Shown here piece by piece: positions 35,588 to 43,775 of a stretch of 64,000 nucleotides of DNA. The first letter of the stretch is position 1, and each line of letters starts with the position of its first letter. The position numbers and the translations under genes are program-made. The DNA is from Laceyella tengchongensis (lineage in GTDB: Bacteria; Bacillota; Bacilli; Thermoactinomycetales; Thermoactinomycetaceae). The stretch is from the NCBI RefSeq assembly GCF_900182735.1, contig NZ_FXTU01000009.1:1-64000 (forward strand), read 5' to 3'. Below the pieces are notes generated by a model that did not search any database, was not told the origin of the DNA, and saw nothing but the letters and a program-made list of their open reading frames with translations.

Positions 35588-35914
35588 TTATATGGCTCTT
35601 TTTTTCTTGTCCGCAAATATGTCATAGGATCTCCCTGTTATCAGCCGAATCCCATTCGTCATATCCGCTTCGATAACATCGAGTAGCGGAATCTGAATTT
35701 CCACTCCATCCCGGCAAAGCAGTTGGGCAATTCGCATTCGCCGCCGTGGATTTGGACTCCGGTTAACGTAGCAGGTTACTGAGATTTTGTCTTCGGGCTG
35801 AAGCCCTTGGATAAAATTTTCGTGTTTTTTTACAATAAGGTCTGGGCGACGATCCAAATCCATTAGAAACAGTTGAACCTGATTCGCGTTGCCTTCAACT
35901 TGGAGTTTTAACAC
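35588..35914 (-). CDS. Small phage-type protein, partner of RRNPP-like regulator (copy 1)
   Basis: This 108-residue protein is paralogous to the one at 49400-49684. Both have an N-terminal strand, a KISVTCYV/KMTCYLGD block, and end in IPLLDVIEADMTNGIRLITG or IPLVHFMEVKIGKTISIYG followed by R(S/T)(Y/F)DIF. It may belong to the small phage DUF3970-type families, but I am not sure. The start is GTG 35914 with GAGGTG upstream. It is divergent from the HTH-TPR regulator, as is its paralog. Confidence 0.65.
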   Translation of the reverse strand: MLKLQVEGNANQVQLFLMDLDRRPDLIVKKHENFIQGLQPEDKISVTCYVNRSPNPRRRMRIAQLLCRDGVEIQIPLLDVIEADMTNGIRLITGRSYDIFADKKKRAI

Positions 35915-36126
35915 TTAAAATCACCTCATTGGAGTTATTTTGTTGTTGTATACGCAGTATAAAACAAGATAAAAAATCATGCAAATCAATAAATTTTAAC
36001 TATTTTAATCGTTTGCTTAGGTTAATTCTTCCCTTAAAATTCAGTCGAAACCAAATAATTCAGTTGAATTAAACTTAAATCAAGAATAGTTATACCGAAA
36101 AAAGGCGGCTTCTCCAGTAAGGCGAG

Positions 36127-36155
36127 TTGATAAATTCAGAAAAATAAATTATCAT
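36127..36155 (+). promoter_or_regulatory. Promoter of the first RRNPP-like regulator
   Basis: TTGATA (36127-36132), 17 bp and TATCAT (36150-36155) lie just before the AGGAGGG ribosome-binding site. A palindrome AATTCAGTTGAATT at 36057-36070 lies upstream and could be an operator. Confidence 0.6.
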
Positions 36156-36176
36156 TTCGCTAATAGGAGGGTTGCT

Positions 36177-37574
36177 ATGTGGTATTTAGATGATCGAAAG
36201 CAACTTGGTAAAATCCTTCGAGAACGAAGAATTAAGCTTGGACTTAAACAAAAAGACTTAGTTGACAATCTTTTAACATCTGCGACAATTAGCAATATCG
36301 AGCTAGGAAAGAAAAAAGTAGGGATACAAAAAATTTCCTACTACTGCCAAAAGCTCAACTGGAAACTAGAAAAAATCCCACAATACCTTGAAGAAACTAA
36401 AAAGAAAGAACTTGACTATATTTCCAAGCTAAAGTTAAGCCTGAAGTCAATTGAAAGTGACATTTTTTGTGTAAGCCCCGACTTTGCAATAAAAAGACTC
36501 AAAGAATTAGACCTTCCAAACGATCCATATATCCAAGCAACCGTCGAATATTTGAAGGGAAAATGCTTTTATAAAAAAGGGAGATGGGATAAGTCTAAAG
36601 AACATTACAATGAGTGTATTCGCCTCTTTGATGAACATAAGGAGCTTTCCAAGTCTAATCTGAAGTCAGCCTGCTTTTATGGACTAGCGAGAGTTTACTA
36701 TCGCAAAAACAATCTTGAACAAGCGTTAAAACTGCTTCAAAAAGGGCTAACTGTTTTTAAAGAAGAAGGAGAAAGAAATTACTACAAACATTACCTTCTT
36801 ATAAGTGAAGCAATATATTTAAGTAAATTGGGCTTTACAAATGCAGCTATGAAAGCATTAGAAAGAATGTGGAATTACTTATCTGAGATGGACACTGAAA
36901 CCCAATTAACTATGTATAGTCTTCAAGCGATTCTTCACAATGAACTTAAGAATCATGATGAAGCAATATCATGTATCAATAAAGCTATTGATATGGCTCA
37001 ACGCTCTAAACACTTCGACCATTGTTTTGAGCTTTGGACGACACTTGGCGTTTCTTATAAGAACTTAGGCGACTTTGATTCAGCAAAAACCTGCTTCAAC
37101 ACAGCATACCGATTTAAAAATAAGCTTCGAGACAAGTATTTACTACCAGCATATAACTACACGGAATTGGGGAAACTCTACAAACAGATAAACAATTTGG
37201 AACTTGCTGAAAAATACCTAATCTCAGCAGTTAAATTAAGTAAAAAAGTAAATAATGGACTTAAACAATTGGAAGCCCAATTTGCTTTAGGTGAATGTTT
37301 CTTTCAGCAAAACAAAATAACTGAGGCTATTCAACAATTTGATGAAGCTGGTAAAATAGCCGAAAGGCATTTTACTAATAAAGAAAAAAATATTATGCTA
37401 AAATTAGCACAATGCTATGAGAAAAGGGACACAGTAAAATACAACAAATATCTTTCCCGTTTCTATGAGCTCAGTATAAAATCCCAGAATGGAGGTGAAT
37501 TAACTATGCACCAAAGCTATTCCCAGAATCCACATGCTGAAAAGGAGTTCCAGCCAGAACCACCCGATGACTAA
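36177..37574 (+). CDS. RRNPP-like regulator: HTH plus TPR repeats (copy 1)
   Basis: An N-terminal XRE-type helix-turn-helix (LGKILRERRIKLGLKQKDLV ... ATISNIELGKKKV, residues 8-52) is followed by about nine TPR-like helical pairs up to residue 440. This is the plan of PlcR, NprR, AimR and related receptors that bind secreted oligopeptides. The last 22 codons can also be read as a separate unit because GGAGGTG precedes an in-frame ATG at 37506. It lies convergent to a decayed lysis cassette and divergent from a small phage-type gene. Its target is probably the neighbouring cargo. Confidence 0.85.
   Translation: MWYLDDRKQLGKILRERRIKLGLKQKDLVDNLLTSATISNIELGKKKVGIQKISYYCQKLNWKLEKIPQYLEETKKKELDYISKLKLSLKSIESDIFCVSPDFAIKRLKELDLPNDPYIQATVEYLKGKCFYKKGRWDKSKEHYNECIRLFDEHKELSKSNLKSACFYGLARVYYRKNNLEQALKLLQKGLTVFKEEGERNYYKHYLLISEAIYLSKLGFTNAAMKALERMWNYLSEMDTETQLTMYSLQAILHNELKNHDEAISCINKAIDMAQRSKHFDHCFELWTTLGVSYKNLGDFDSAKTCFNTAYRFKNKLRDKYLLPAYNYTELGKLYKQINNLELAEKYLISAVKLSKKVNNGLKQLEAQFALGECFFQQNKITEAIQQFDEAGKIAERHFTNKEKNIMLKLAQCYEKRDTVKYNKYLSRFYELSIKSQNGGELTMHQSYSQNPHAEKEFQPEPPDD
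37506..37574 (+). CDS. Candidate 22-residue peptide from an internal in-frame start
   Basis: GGAGGTG (37491-37497) lies eight bases before ATG 37506, in frame with and at the end of the regulator gene. The encoded tail starts MHQSYSQNPHAEKEF and ends PEPPDD, hydrophilic and acidic, unlike TPR sequence. RRNPP systems encode their signal peptide directly after the receptor, so this could be a signal precursor. It has no secretion signal, so it may instead be a plain C-terminal tail. Confidence 0.4.
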   Translation: MHQSYSQNPHAEKEFQPEPPDD

Positions 37575-37600
37575 ATGCTATACACAATTATTTATGTAAT

Positions 37601-37638
37601 GAAGAACCCATCTAAAAATAAATGGGTTCTTCTTTTTT
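37601..37638 (+). terminator. Terminator of regulator copy 1
   Basis: GAAGAACCCAT and ATGGGTTCTTC flank a 10-nt A/T loop and run into TTTTTT. It is placed between convergent genes. Confidence 0.85.
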
Positions 37639-37648
37639 GGGAAAGTTG

Positions 37649-37804
37649 TTAAATCCGTTTGATGCTAACTTCTTTTCTGTTGTTTTTAACCGCCTTTTCA
37701 ACCACATCACAAATCTTCGCCACATAAGCCGTATCCACAATCTCCTTCCCATCCACCATCACTCTGTACCTCGGTTTCGGCTTGTCTACTTTTTCCTTTT
37801 CCAT
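37649..37804 (-). pseudogene. C-terminal fragment of phage N-acetylmuramoyl-L-alanine amidase
   Basis: These 51 codons encode KPKPRYRVMVDGKEIVDTAY and a helix ending in EVSIKRI. This is the same tail as in the amidase at 51467 (KPKPMYRVVVDDKEVMDTAY ... QISIKKLD). The catalytic Amidase_3 domain is missing; a matching N-terminal piece lies at 42897-43073. It overlaps the holin remnant. Confidence 0.8.
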
Positions 37805-38197
37805 AAGATCTCAATTCCTTTCTGAAGCTGTGGAGGGATAGGCAGCCCCATTCGGCCCACATTCTCCAGAATGGAAAGCACCTCATTAACCAAATAAAAA
37901 AGCACCGTTCCATCTCGGAACAAGTGCTGATTCCCCAATGAGGTATCGATAAGATGGACCACTGCAATAAGCGCGAATACCATCACTTTTTTGGTGATTC
38001 CCATCATCCCCACCTGACTGGATAACTTCCCTTCTTTACAGGCCGCGAAAAAGCCACTCACATAGTCAATCACTACAAAAATCAACAGAGCCTTTAATGA
38101 ATTTGACCACCCCCCCATACAGTTAGGCCACCAATCCACCTACGGCCCCAACAGAAAATTTAAAAATAAACTCACTCCAGTTTTCAATGATCTGCAT
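37786..38197 (-). pseudogene. Phage holin (copy A), inactivated
   Basis: The intact downstream part (GGWSNSLKALLIFVVIDYVSGFF and onward) matches toxin-secretion/phage-lysis holins of the Phage_holin_4_1 type. Its first helix is encoded in another frame from ATG 38197 (MQIIENWSEFIFKFSVGAVG) and is cut off by a TAA and a seven-G tract that shifts frame. The same two lesions are present in copy B at 43076, so they predate the duplication. Confidence 0.8.
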
Positions 38198-38229
38198 CGT
38201 ACAACCTCTGTAAAACATGAAAAAGCGAC

Positions 38230-38460
38230 TTACTGATAAAAATCCAGTAAAGCCGCCTTCAGCTCGCTTAATATTGATTTCAATTCTTCCAATGAAGAAG
38301 ACTGATCAAAGTTCATAGAAGAGACCTTCTCACAAAACACCTCTTTCGGATCAGGAGGCTGAGGGGTAGGAGGAGCAGGAACATGTCGCTGAACGATATC
38401 GGTTGCCACTTGAATTAATTCCGACAGATTATCATCGGCAAAATGAAAAGGGCTCCGCAA
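38230..38460 (-). CDS. Small phage lysis-cassette protein (copy A)
   Basis: This frame of about 76 residues contains HVPAPPTPQPPDPKEVF and a C-terminal helix ELKSILSELKAALLDFYQ. The first codons lie in a terminator, so the true start is uncertain. Its duplicate at 43526 carries a stop codon, suggesting it is not under strong selection. I do not recognise a family. Confidence 0.45.
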   Translation of the reverse strand: MRSPFHFADDNLSELIQVATDIVQRHVPAPPTPQPPDPKEVFCEKVSSMNFDQSSSLEELKSILSELKAALLDFYQ

Positions 38461-38474
38461 TCGCGGAACCCTTT
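38446..38474 (-). terminator. Hairpin next to partial tRNA copy A
   Basis: On the minus strand AAAGGGTTCCGCGATTGCGGAGCCCTTTT follows six bases after the tRNA CCA end. It probably was the terminator of the original tRNA-Ser gene. Confidence 0.75.
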
Positions 38475-38479
38475 ATGTT

Positions 38480-38540
38480 TGGCGGAGAGAGTGGGATTCG
38501 AACCCACGGTACGGGTAATTCCCGCACAACGGTTTTCGAG
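38480..38540 (-). other. Partial tRNA-Ser 3' half, attachment-site copy A (variant)
   Basis: 61 nt match the 3' end of the tRNA-Ser at 57890 through the anticodon loop (CTCGAAAACCGTTG). The T-stem carries a compensated pair (GTGGG/CCCAC instead of GAGGG/CCCTC) and the variable arm differs, so this copy is from a distinct but functional lineage. It is probably the displaced host 3' half or another element's att site. Confidence 0.85.
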
Positions 38541-38646
38541 TTATGCGTACTGCAAAAATAGCGGATAATAAGAGCCAAAAAACCCAAACAAACCGCCAAC
38601 TCAGCCAATCTCGGTTATCCCGAATAACCCCCGAACAATGCCGCAC

Positions 38647-38679
38647 GTTAGAAGGTTTGTTAGAAGGTCTGTTAGAAGC
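38647..38679 (+). repeat. Triple 12-bp-period repeat beside att copy A
   Basis: GTTAGAAGG, GTTAGAAGG and GTTAGAAGC occur at 38647, 38659 and 38671. They begin 107 bp from the end of the tRNA homology. A related triple repeat occurs at nearly the same distance from copy B. They resemble arm-type binding sites of tyrosine integrases. Confidence 0.65.
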
Positions 38680-38758
38680 CTCATTCCCCTCGAAAATGGC
38701 CCTCATTTTCGCTCATCTCGCCAATTTTTATTGAACATTGTTCGAACAAGATTAGGGA

Positions 38759-39319
38759 TTAATTTTCTGAATCCCAAACTTCATTAAACTGAAATCCAAC
38801 CAACCCATTAGACTCAACAGCTTCTTTAAACTCATTAGAAACAAACACCATCGAGCGAATCCGGTCATCTAAGAAAATGCGAAAAATGTGTTCACCTTTA
38901 ACCTTTTCCTTAATAAACGCATACTTTTCAAATCCTACTCTAAGCCCAGAACTCAATTGTCTGATAACTGCGCGATTGTAATCAATTGCATCAATTGCAT
39001 TCATAACATGAATAGCAAAATAATTTTTTTCTGGATGGGCAAGTGACAATACCTCTACTTTATCCTTCAAAAAATCTTGGGTTACATCAAGGGCTCTCTC
39101 ACTGAAAACAGGTGTAGCTGAATGACCCCAAAACTGTGGGCAATCGCTAGACTCCCCTTCTTCCAATGTATATACTTTAACTTCTTCCCAGACATCTGCT
39201 AAAGGAGTAATGGAATTAAACCTTTCCTTAAAATATTTTTCATAATCTTGATCGAAATTCACTAGCTGTATTGTTTCAAAACGTTCATCCAAAGACGCCT
39301 TTAACTCCCATATTTTCAC
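38759..39319 (-). CDS. Imm11-family immunity protein (copy 3, cognate)
   Basis: This 186-residue DUF1629/Imm11 protein (MKIWELKASLDERF ... CPQFWGH ... FVSNEFKEAVESNGLVGFQFNEVW) lies 52 bp downstream of a complete AHH-nuclease toxin gene. It should bind the toxin domain and block it in the producer. It is close to the orphan copies at 31965 and 32568. Confidence 0.9.
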   Translation of the reverse strand: MKIWELKASLDERFETIQLVNFDQDYEKYFKERFNSITPLADVWEEVKVYTLEEGESSDCPQFWGHSATPVFSERALDVTQDFLKDKVEVLSLAHPEKNYFAIHVMNAIDAIDYNRAVIRQLSSGLRVGFEKYAFIKEKVKGEHIFRIFLDDRIRSMVFVSNEFKEAVESNGLVGFQFNEVWDSEN

Positions 39320-39371
39320 GTTCGTTCCTCCATTACTAATGTTAAAAACAGTATAACACTTTTTTTGAGCA

Positions 39372-40841
39372 TCAATTCAATGACAATGATCCATTTAAAA
39401 GCTTAGCCCGTATGTCATTCAACTCATCTACAGCATCAGCAGTTGTCCCACCAGCATCTCTTACTTCTCTCAAACGATTAGTGACATATTCAATATATGC
39501 GCGAGAGTGATTTCCTCGATGCAATGACTCGCTCCCAACATACTTTCCTTGTGGATGCTTACTGTCAACGTAAGGCAAAAACACTCCATTCGCTGCAGAG
39601 TTTTCGTTTATGCCAAATTCCCTCATCAGCTGTTGAGCTTCTCGCGCTCTCGGATCATTCCAAGGGATAATATGATGCGCGGCATTAGGATAAGGAGGAG
39701 TTTCGACACCTGCCTTCTTGAGCTCTTCACGCAATATAGCGGATGCCTGTGTACCTTCCTTATAATCACCTGCTAACTGAGTACGATTACTAACTAAGGT
39801 AGAATATCCCTGAGCTGAATTTACTTTTGCTCCACTACTACTATTTGTTTTACTGCTCCCGCCACCCCGATCCGCTTGAGCATACAAACACTCAATAAAA
39901 TTCCCATTACCGAATTTAATCAGCGCAAAATATCGTGGGGTCTGCTGGTAACCAAAGCATTTATCAACGTTTTGAACAGTAGGCTTTATCTTTGCCACAA
40001 CTGGGCCTGCATGCTTTTCAATCGCAGCCGTCGCTTTGTTGATAAGCGGTTGTACCAATGGGTACGTACCAGAAGCAAAACCAACTAAAGTGGCTCCAGC
40101 CAAACCAGAGAGAACAGCCCGTTTCCAGTTCAGCTCTTTCCCTCTTAACCAGTCATCCACGCCACTGGTGATGGCCCCTTCTGTTGCCACCATGGCTCCC
40201 ATTTTGCTAAAGAGACCGCCTGCCATGCGTTGAACAAAAGCTGGCGCTTTACCAAGGATCTGCTTACCACCACTGATGATTGGGCCTAGGAAACGTGATC
40301 CTGTGATAGCAGCACCAAGTCCTGGCGCAAACTTCGTCAAGCCAGAAAAGAACGCACTCGCTACTCCACCGCCAATGGCACCAGCCGCGCCACCAATAGC
40401 CGCTCCCAACATCACCGTCTTGTCCACTTTGCCGCCATTAAGTAATGCGCCGAAACCAAGTGAAAGACCCCAGTTCGCCAACAGCATGAGTCCCAATGGT
40501 TCCATCCCAGGAATAAGTAGAAGACCCACTCCAGCAATAATCATCCCAGCTGAAGCAACAGCTTCTTTATTCTCCTTCACCCATTGCCATGCGCTGTCAA
40601 AAGCGTTGGTTGTATTATTCCATAGTGATTGAGTGACTTCCCCCAAATCTTTGTTTTTTACGTTTTCCCATGCTTCAGATAATCCTTTTTTGAATTTGCT
40701 TTTTAATGATTGATAACCTGATGTTAGATCGTTTACCCACTGTGGTCGTCCAAAAAGATCGTCCTTTCGTTCCTCAAGTGATTGTTCTTTAGGACTTTCA
40801 TCCACTGAGGCAACCATGTTTTGTCCTGTGAGCACTTGCAT
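39372..40841 (-). CDS. Polymorphic toxin with C-terminal AHH nuclease domain
   Basis: This protein of about 489 residues has a helical N-terminus with Trp-rich repeats (SAWQWVKENKEAV) and long Gly/Ala hydrophobic stretches (residues 100-200). Its C-terminal nuclease carries the AHH motif at about residues 388-390 (AAHHIIPWNDPRAREA) and a downstream LHRGNHSRAYI His pair, the hallmark of AHH (HNH/EndoVII) toxins. The start ATG 40841 lies four bases after the pilin-like stop and uses AAAGGA inside it. Imm11 follows. Confidence 0.9.
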   Translation of the reverse strand: MQVLTGQNMVASVDESPKEQSLEERKDDLFGRPQWVNDLTSGYQSLKSKFKKGLSEAWENVKNKDLGEVTQSLWNNTTNAFDSAWQWVKENKEAVASAGMIIAGVGLLLIPGMEPLGLMLLANWGLSLGFGALLNGGKVDKTVMLGAAIGGAAGAIGGGVASAFFSGLTKFAPGLGAAITGSRFLGPIISGGKQILGKAPAFVQRMAGGLFSKMGAMVATEGAITSGVDDWLRGKELNWKRAVLSGLAGATLVGFASGTYPLVQPLINKATAAIEKHAGPVVAKIKPTVQNVDKCFGYQQTPRYFALIKFGNGNFIECLYAQADRGGGSSKTNSSSGAKVNSAQGYSTLVSNRTQLAGDYKEGTQASAILREELKKAGVETPPYPNAAHHIIPWNDPRAREAQQLMREFGINENSAANGVFLPYVDSKHPQGKYVGSESLHRGNHSRAYIEYVTNRLREVRDAGGTTADAVDELNDIRAKLLNGSLSLN

Positions 40842-40845
40842 GATC

Positions 40846-40995
40846 TTATCCTTTAGTGATCCTTGCACTTCTCATCACTTGGTTTAACAATAAAGCCAGT
40901 GCAACACCACAGGCGATTACGATGATATATTCCATCGTTGGCGACCCTTTACGACTCTGTAGAACCTTGGCCATTCTACCTAAGAATCTTTTCAA
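40846..40995 (-). CDS. Flp-type pilin-like peptide coupled to the toxin gene
   Basis: This 49-residue peptide has a basic start, then RKG followed by SPTMEYIIVIACGVALALLL. That is a class III prepilin site (cleavage after Gly, Glu at +5, Tyr at +6) and a hydrophobic helix as in Tad/Flp pilins. The start is TTG 40995, with GGAAGG upstream; the frame is open from 41031. The stop is four bases before the toxin start, implying translational coupling. Confidence 0.65.
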   Translation of the reverse strand: MKRFLGRMAKVLQSRKGSPTMEYIIVIACGVALALLLNQVMRSARITKG

Positions 40996-41179
40996 TAGGC
41001 GTTCACCTTCCGATTGATGTTTTGTGTACAATCCTATTTTATGTCAACCGGAAATGTCAGGAAATAGATTAAGTTATAAACTTTTTATATTAGCAAAAAT
41101 AAATAAAAAGACAAAAGCAACGGAATCTCCGTTGCTTGCAATAAACCAACATTGAAACGATACACTTGAAAATGATTTT

Positions 41180-42601
41180 TCATACCGATGAGTTAATACT
41201 GTGTTTATACCAATCCAATACGGGTGCAACAATAGATGTCATGATTTTCGGATCGGGATCAGGTGAAATTTCCATCTCAGGTGCATCTGGATAAAATTTT
41301 CTCAAAAACAGATTGATACATATCCAAATATCAATTGTTCTATACTCTATAAGAGACATCCACTTATCCAACTCTTCCTTTGTTGTTGTACTTAGTAGTG
41401 CATATGCCCACACTTCCCTTACACCGCATTCACTTGATTCTTTGTGTACCTTACTCCAATATTTTTCTCTCTCTAACTGGTCAACGGGGTCTCCTAAACC
41501 CTGTATAGCCACTTTTTTTACCATCGGAGACTCATCATTTGTATGTCTCCATATTTCATCCCTTGTTAGCTTTTCTTTTTTGATCAACATTGTTAAGGCC
41601 AAAGCTCTCTCCAATGGATTTTTGGATAGAATAGATTGATTTTCATCGGTTACCTTTACTAACGGCTCTGTAGATGGCGGTTTACTATTCCGGTAGCCCT
41701 CTTTTAATAATTGAATGGCCTTATCTCCATTTACAATTGGAGCTGGAAAATCCTCTATAACGTCCCCTACCTCTGTTAACGAATTTCGTATATCATTTGG
41801 AGTAAACTCTGGCATGATGGACATAAGGTATGCACACAAACCAGCAACCACGGTGGAAGCACCACAAGTGCCTCCAAAGTAATTCAATCCTTCTCCCGTT
41901 AAACTAGGTAAAGGTAAGTATGTATAGGGGGCGAGTAGATCAGGCCTCCAATAACCATCGCCGTTTAAACCATACGATGCTGAAGGATGTTGTTCATACC
42001 TGCTTTTTTCATTCACTCCTTTATCGTTAAATCCACCAACTACAAAAAACGAATTAGGATGTAAATTGTTAAGGGCTTTGGAATTTCCCCCAGCCGCAAC
42101 AACTAACAGCCCAGCATCTAAAGCTGGTTGCATAGCCTGCACATCTATATCTTGATTCGTTGGAGACATCCAACCAAATGGTTGTGGAACCCACAAATTT
42201 AATAAAATTCTAGCATTCCAGTCTTGATCCAATATCCATTCTAAACCTGCCTTTATTCGATCTGGTTTGCTTGTAGGAAGGAAAATAAAGTTTGCCGATG
42301 GTGCTAAGCCTGAATACAAATTCCCTTTGAATTCCAATGATTGATGGGCTAAAAGGCTAAGAACCATTAATCCATGTTCAGTATCTCTCGTTACTTTTTC
42401 TGTTAATGGCTCCTCAAACACATCCGAACAGGTAATGGTAAGATCTTTATGGACTTTGACCTGCTTTACCCTACCTTTTAAATGGTGTAAGGAAATATGG
42501 GGAACAATATAATCCAAAATAATAATACCAATTACCTGACCTGAATTTTCTTCAAGCGGTTCCTTAAGTCCGATTCTTTTCCAAGTGGGTTCAACGATCA
42601 T
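41180..42601 (-). CDS. Cytoplasmic S8 (subtilisin-like) peptidase with helical-repeat C-terminus
   Basis: This protein of about 473 residues has no signal peptide. The catalytic set is visible: Asp30 (IIILDYIVPH), His76 (DTEHGLMVLSLLA), oxyanion Asn173 (AAGGNSK) and Ser249 (GGTCGASTVVAGL). The last 170 residues are HEAT-like helices (NPLERALALTMLIKKEKLTRDEIW). The start at 42601 has GGGAGTGG; an ATG at 42619 is weaker. Cytosolic S8 proteases with helical domains occur in conflict systems, so a role in toxin processing or defence is possible. Confidence 0.8.
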   Translation of the reverse strand: MIVEPTWKRIGLKEPLEENSGQVIGIIILDYIVPHISLHHLKGRVKQVKVHKDLTITCSDVFEEPLTEKVTRDTEHGLMVLSLLAHQSLEFKGNLYSGLAPSANFIFLPTSKPDRIKAGLEWILDQDWNARILLNLWVPQPFGWMSPTNQDIDVQAMQPALDAGLLVVAAGGNSKALNNLHPNSFFVVGGFNDKGVNEKSRYEQHPSASYGLNGDGYWRPDLLAPYTYLPLPSLTGEGLNYFGGTCGASTVVAGLCAYLMSIMPEFTPNDIRNSLTEVGDVIEDFPAPIVNGDKAIQLLKEGYRNSKPPSTEPLVKVTDENQSILSKNPLERALALTMLIKKEKLTRDEIWRHTNDESPMVKKVAIQGLGDPVDQLEREKYWSKVHKESSECGVREVWAYALLSTTTKEELDKWMSLIEYRTIDIWICINLFLRKFYPDAPEMEISPDPDPKIMTSIVAPVLDWYKHSINSSV

Positions 42602-42627
42602 CGTTTGATCCACTCCCATAGTAAATT

Positions 42628-42854
42628 TTAATAACCATGATGTCTAAGCCAAAGTTCTAAGCCGAAAGTTTTCAATATTATTCCAAGTCCGTTATTAAAA
42701 CCATATTTAAATCGTTCAACAGCATCTTGCAACACGTCTTTCTTAATCCGAAGTCAGCTGCACGAGATGTTTGAATGATTTCATTTACAAACCGAGCCTC
42801 TTGGTAAAATCCCTTACGAAAGATTTCTGTGAAGAAACTATTATCCGGCTTCAT
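42628..42854 (-). pseudogene. Frameshifted small gene upstream of the S8 peptidase
   Basis: A frame from ATG 42854 encodes MKPDNSFFTEIFRKGFYQEA and later SRAADFG. The coding pattern then continues in another frame (DVLQDAVERFKYGFNNGLGI ... WLRHHGY) to a TAA at 42628. A single frameshift near 42735 would join them into one protein of about 75 residues. Family unknown. Confidence 0.5.
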
Positions 42855-42896
42855 TATAATCTCTCTAGGTATTGTATTTCGAAGCCCTTCTCTGAT

Positions 42897-43073
42897 TCAC
42901 CTTTTTTTATGGCTCATCTCTAGCTTTGCAAAAGACGGTAATGAAAATACAAACTCGATCAGCCGTGCTTCCACCAACTCTGCCAATTGCAACGCAACAT
43001 CTGCCTCCCTAAGTCCAAAACCAACTGCACCCGTGTCTGGGCCACCATGCCCAGGATCAATGACTACTTTCAT
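42897..43073 (-). pseudogene. N-terminal fragment of phage amidase (Amidase_3)
   Basis: 58 codons begin MKVVIDPGHGGPDTGAVGFG, the zinc-binding start of N-acetylmuramoyl-L-alanine amidases, and continue READVALQLAELVEARL before the sequence diverges into a stop. It directly follows holin copy B. The matching C-terminus is at 37649-37804, so the original gene has been split and partly deleted. Confidence 0.85.
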
Positions 43074-43075
43074 CT

Positions 43076-43493
43076 TTATCCTTCTCCTTTCCTTTTCCGT
43101 AAGATCTCAATTCCTTTCTGAAGCTGTGGAGGGATAGGCAGCCCCATTCGGCCCGCATTCTCCAGAATGGAAAGCACCTCATTAACCAAATAAAAAAGCA
43201 CCGTTCCATCTAGGAACAAGTGCTGATTCCCCAATGAGGTATCGATAAGATGGGCCACCGCAATAAGCGCGAATACCATCACTTTTTTGGTGATTCCCAT
43301 CATCCCCACCTGACTGGATAACTTCCCTTCTTTACAGGCCGCGAAAAAGCCACTCACATAGTCAATCACTACAAAAATCAACAGAGCCTTTAATGAATTT
43401 GACCACCCCCCCATACAGTTAGGCCACCAATCCACCTACGGCCCCAACAGAAAATTTAAAAATAAACTCACTCCAGTTTTCAATGATCTGCAT
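43076..43493 (-). pseudogene. Phage holin (copy B), inactivated
   Basis: Almost identical to copy A (37786-38197), with the same TAA and the same seven-G frameshift separating helix 1 from the rest. It is followed by the amidase N-terminal fragment. Confidence 0.8.
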
Positions 43494-43525
43494 CGTACAA
43501 CCTCTGTAAAACATGAAAAAGCGAC

Positions 43526-43756
43526 TTACTGATAAAAATCCAGTAAAGCCGCCTTCAGCTCGCTTAATATTGATTTCAATTCTTCCAATGAAGAAGACTG
43601 ATCAAAGTTCATAGAAGAGACCTTCTCACAAAACACCTCTTTCGGATCAGGAGGCTGAGGGGTAGGAGGAGCAGGAACATGTCGCTGAACAATATCGGTT
43701 GCCAACTAAATTAATTCCGACAGATTATCATCGGCAAAATGAAAAGGGCTCCGCAA
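43526..43756 (-). pseudogene. Small lysis-cassette protein (copy B), nonsense-mutated
   Basis: Same reading frame as 38230-38460 but with TAG TTG where copy A has CAA GTG (codons 17-18), ending the product after about 16 residues. Confidence 0.7.
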
Positions 43757-43770
43757 TCGAGGAACCCTTT
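43742..43770 (-). terminator. Hairpin next to partial tRNA copy B
   Basis: Same hairpin as at 38446, with one base change in the stem. It follows the tRNA 3' end on the minus strand. Confidence 0.7.
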
Positions 43771-43775
43771 ATGTT

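Larger units (their letters stand above)
37792..38540. repeat. About 750-bp direct repeat, copy A
   Basis: It is nearly identical to 43088-43835, with a constant offset of 5296 bp. It spans the holin remnant, a small ORF, a hairpin terminator and the partial tRNA-Ser copy. Most differences are in the tRNA part and the small ORF. Confidence 0.9.

Noticed and set aside
35386..35676. 96-codon hydrophobic plus-strand frame
   Set aside because: It overlaps the 3' part of the conserved small gene on the other strand and lacks a start signal.
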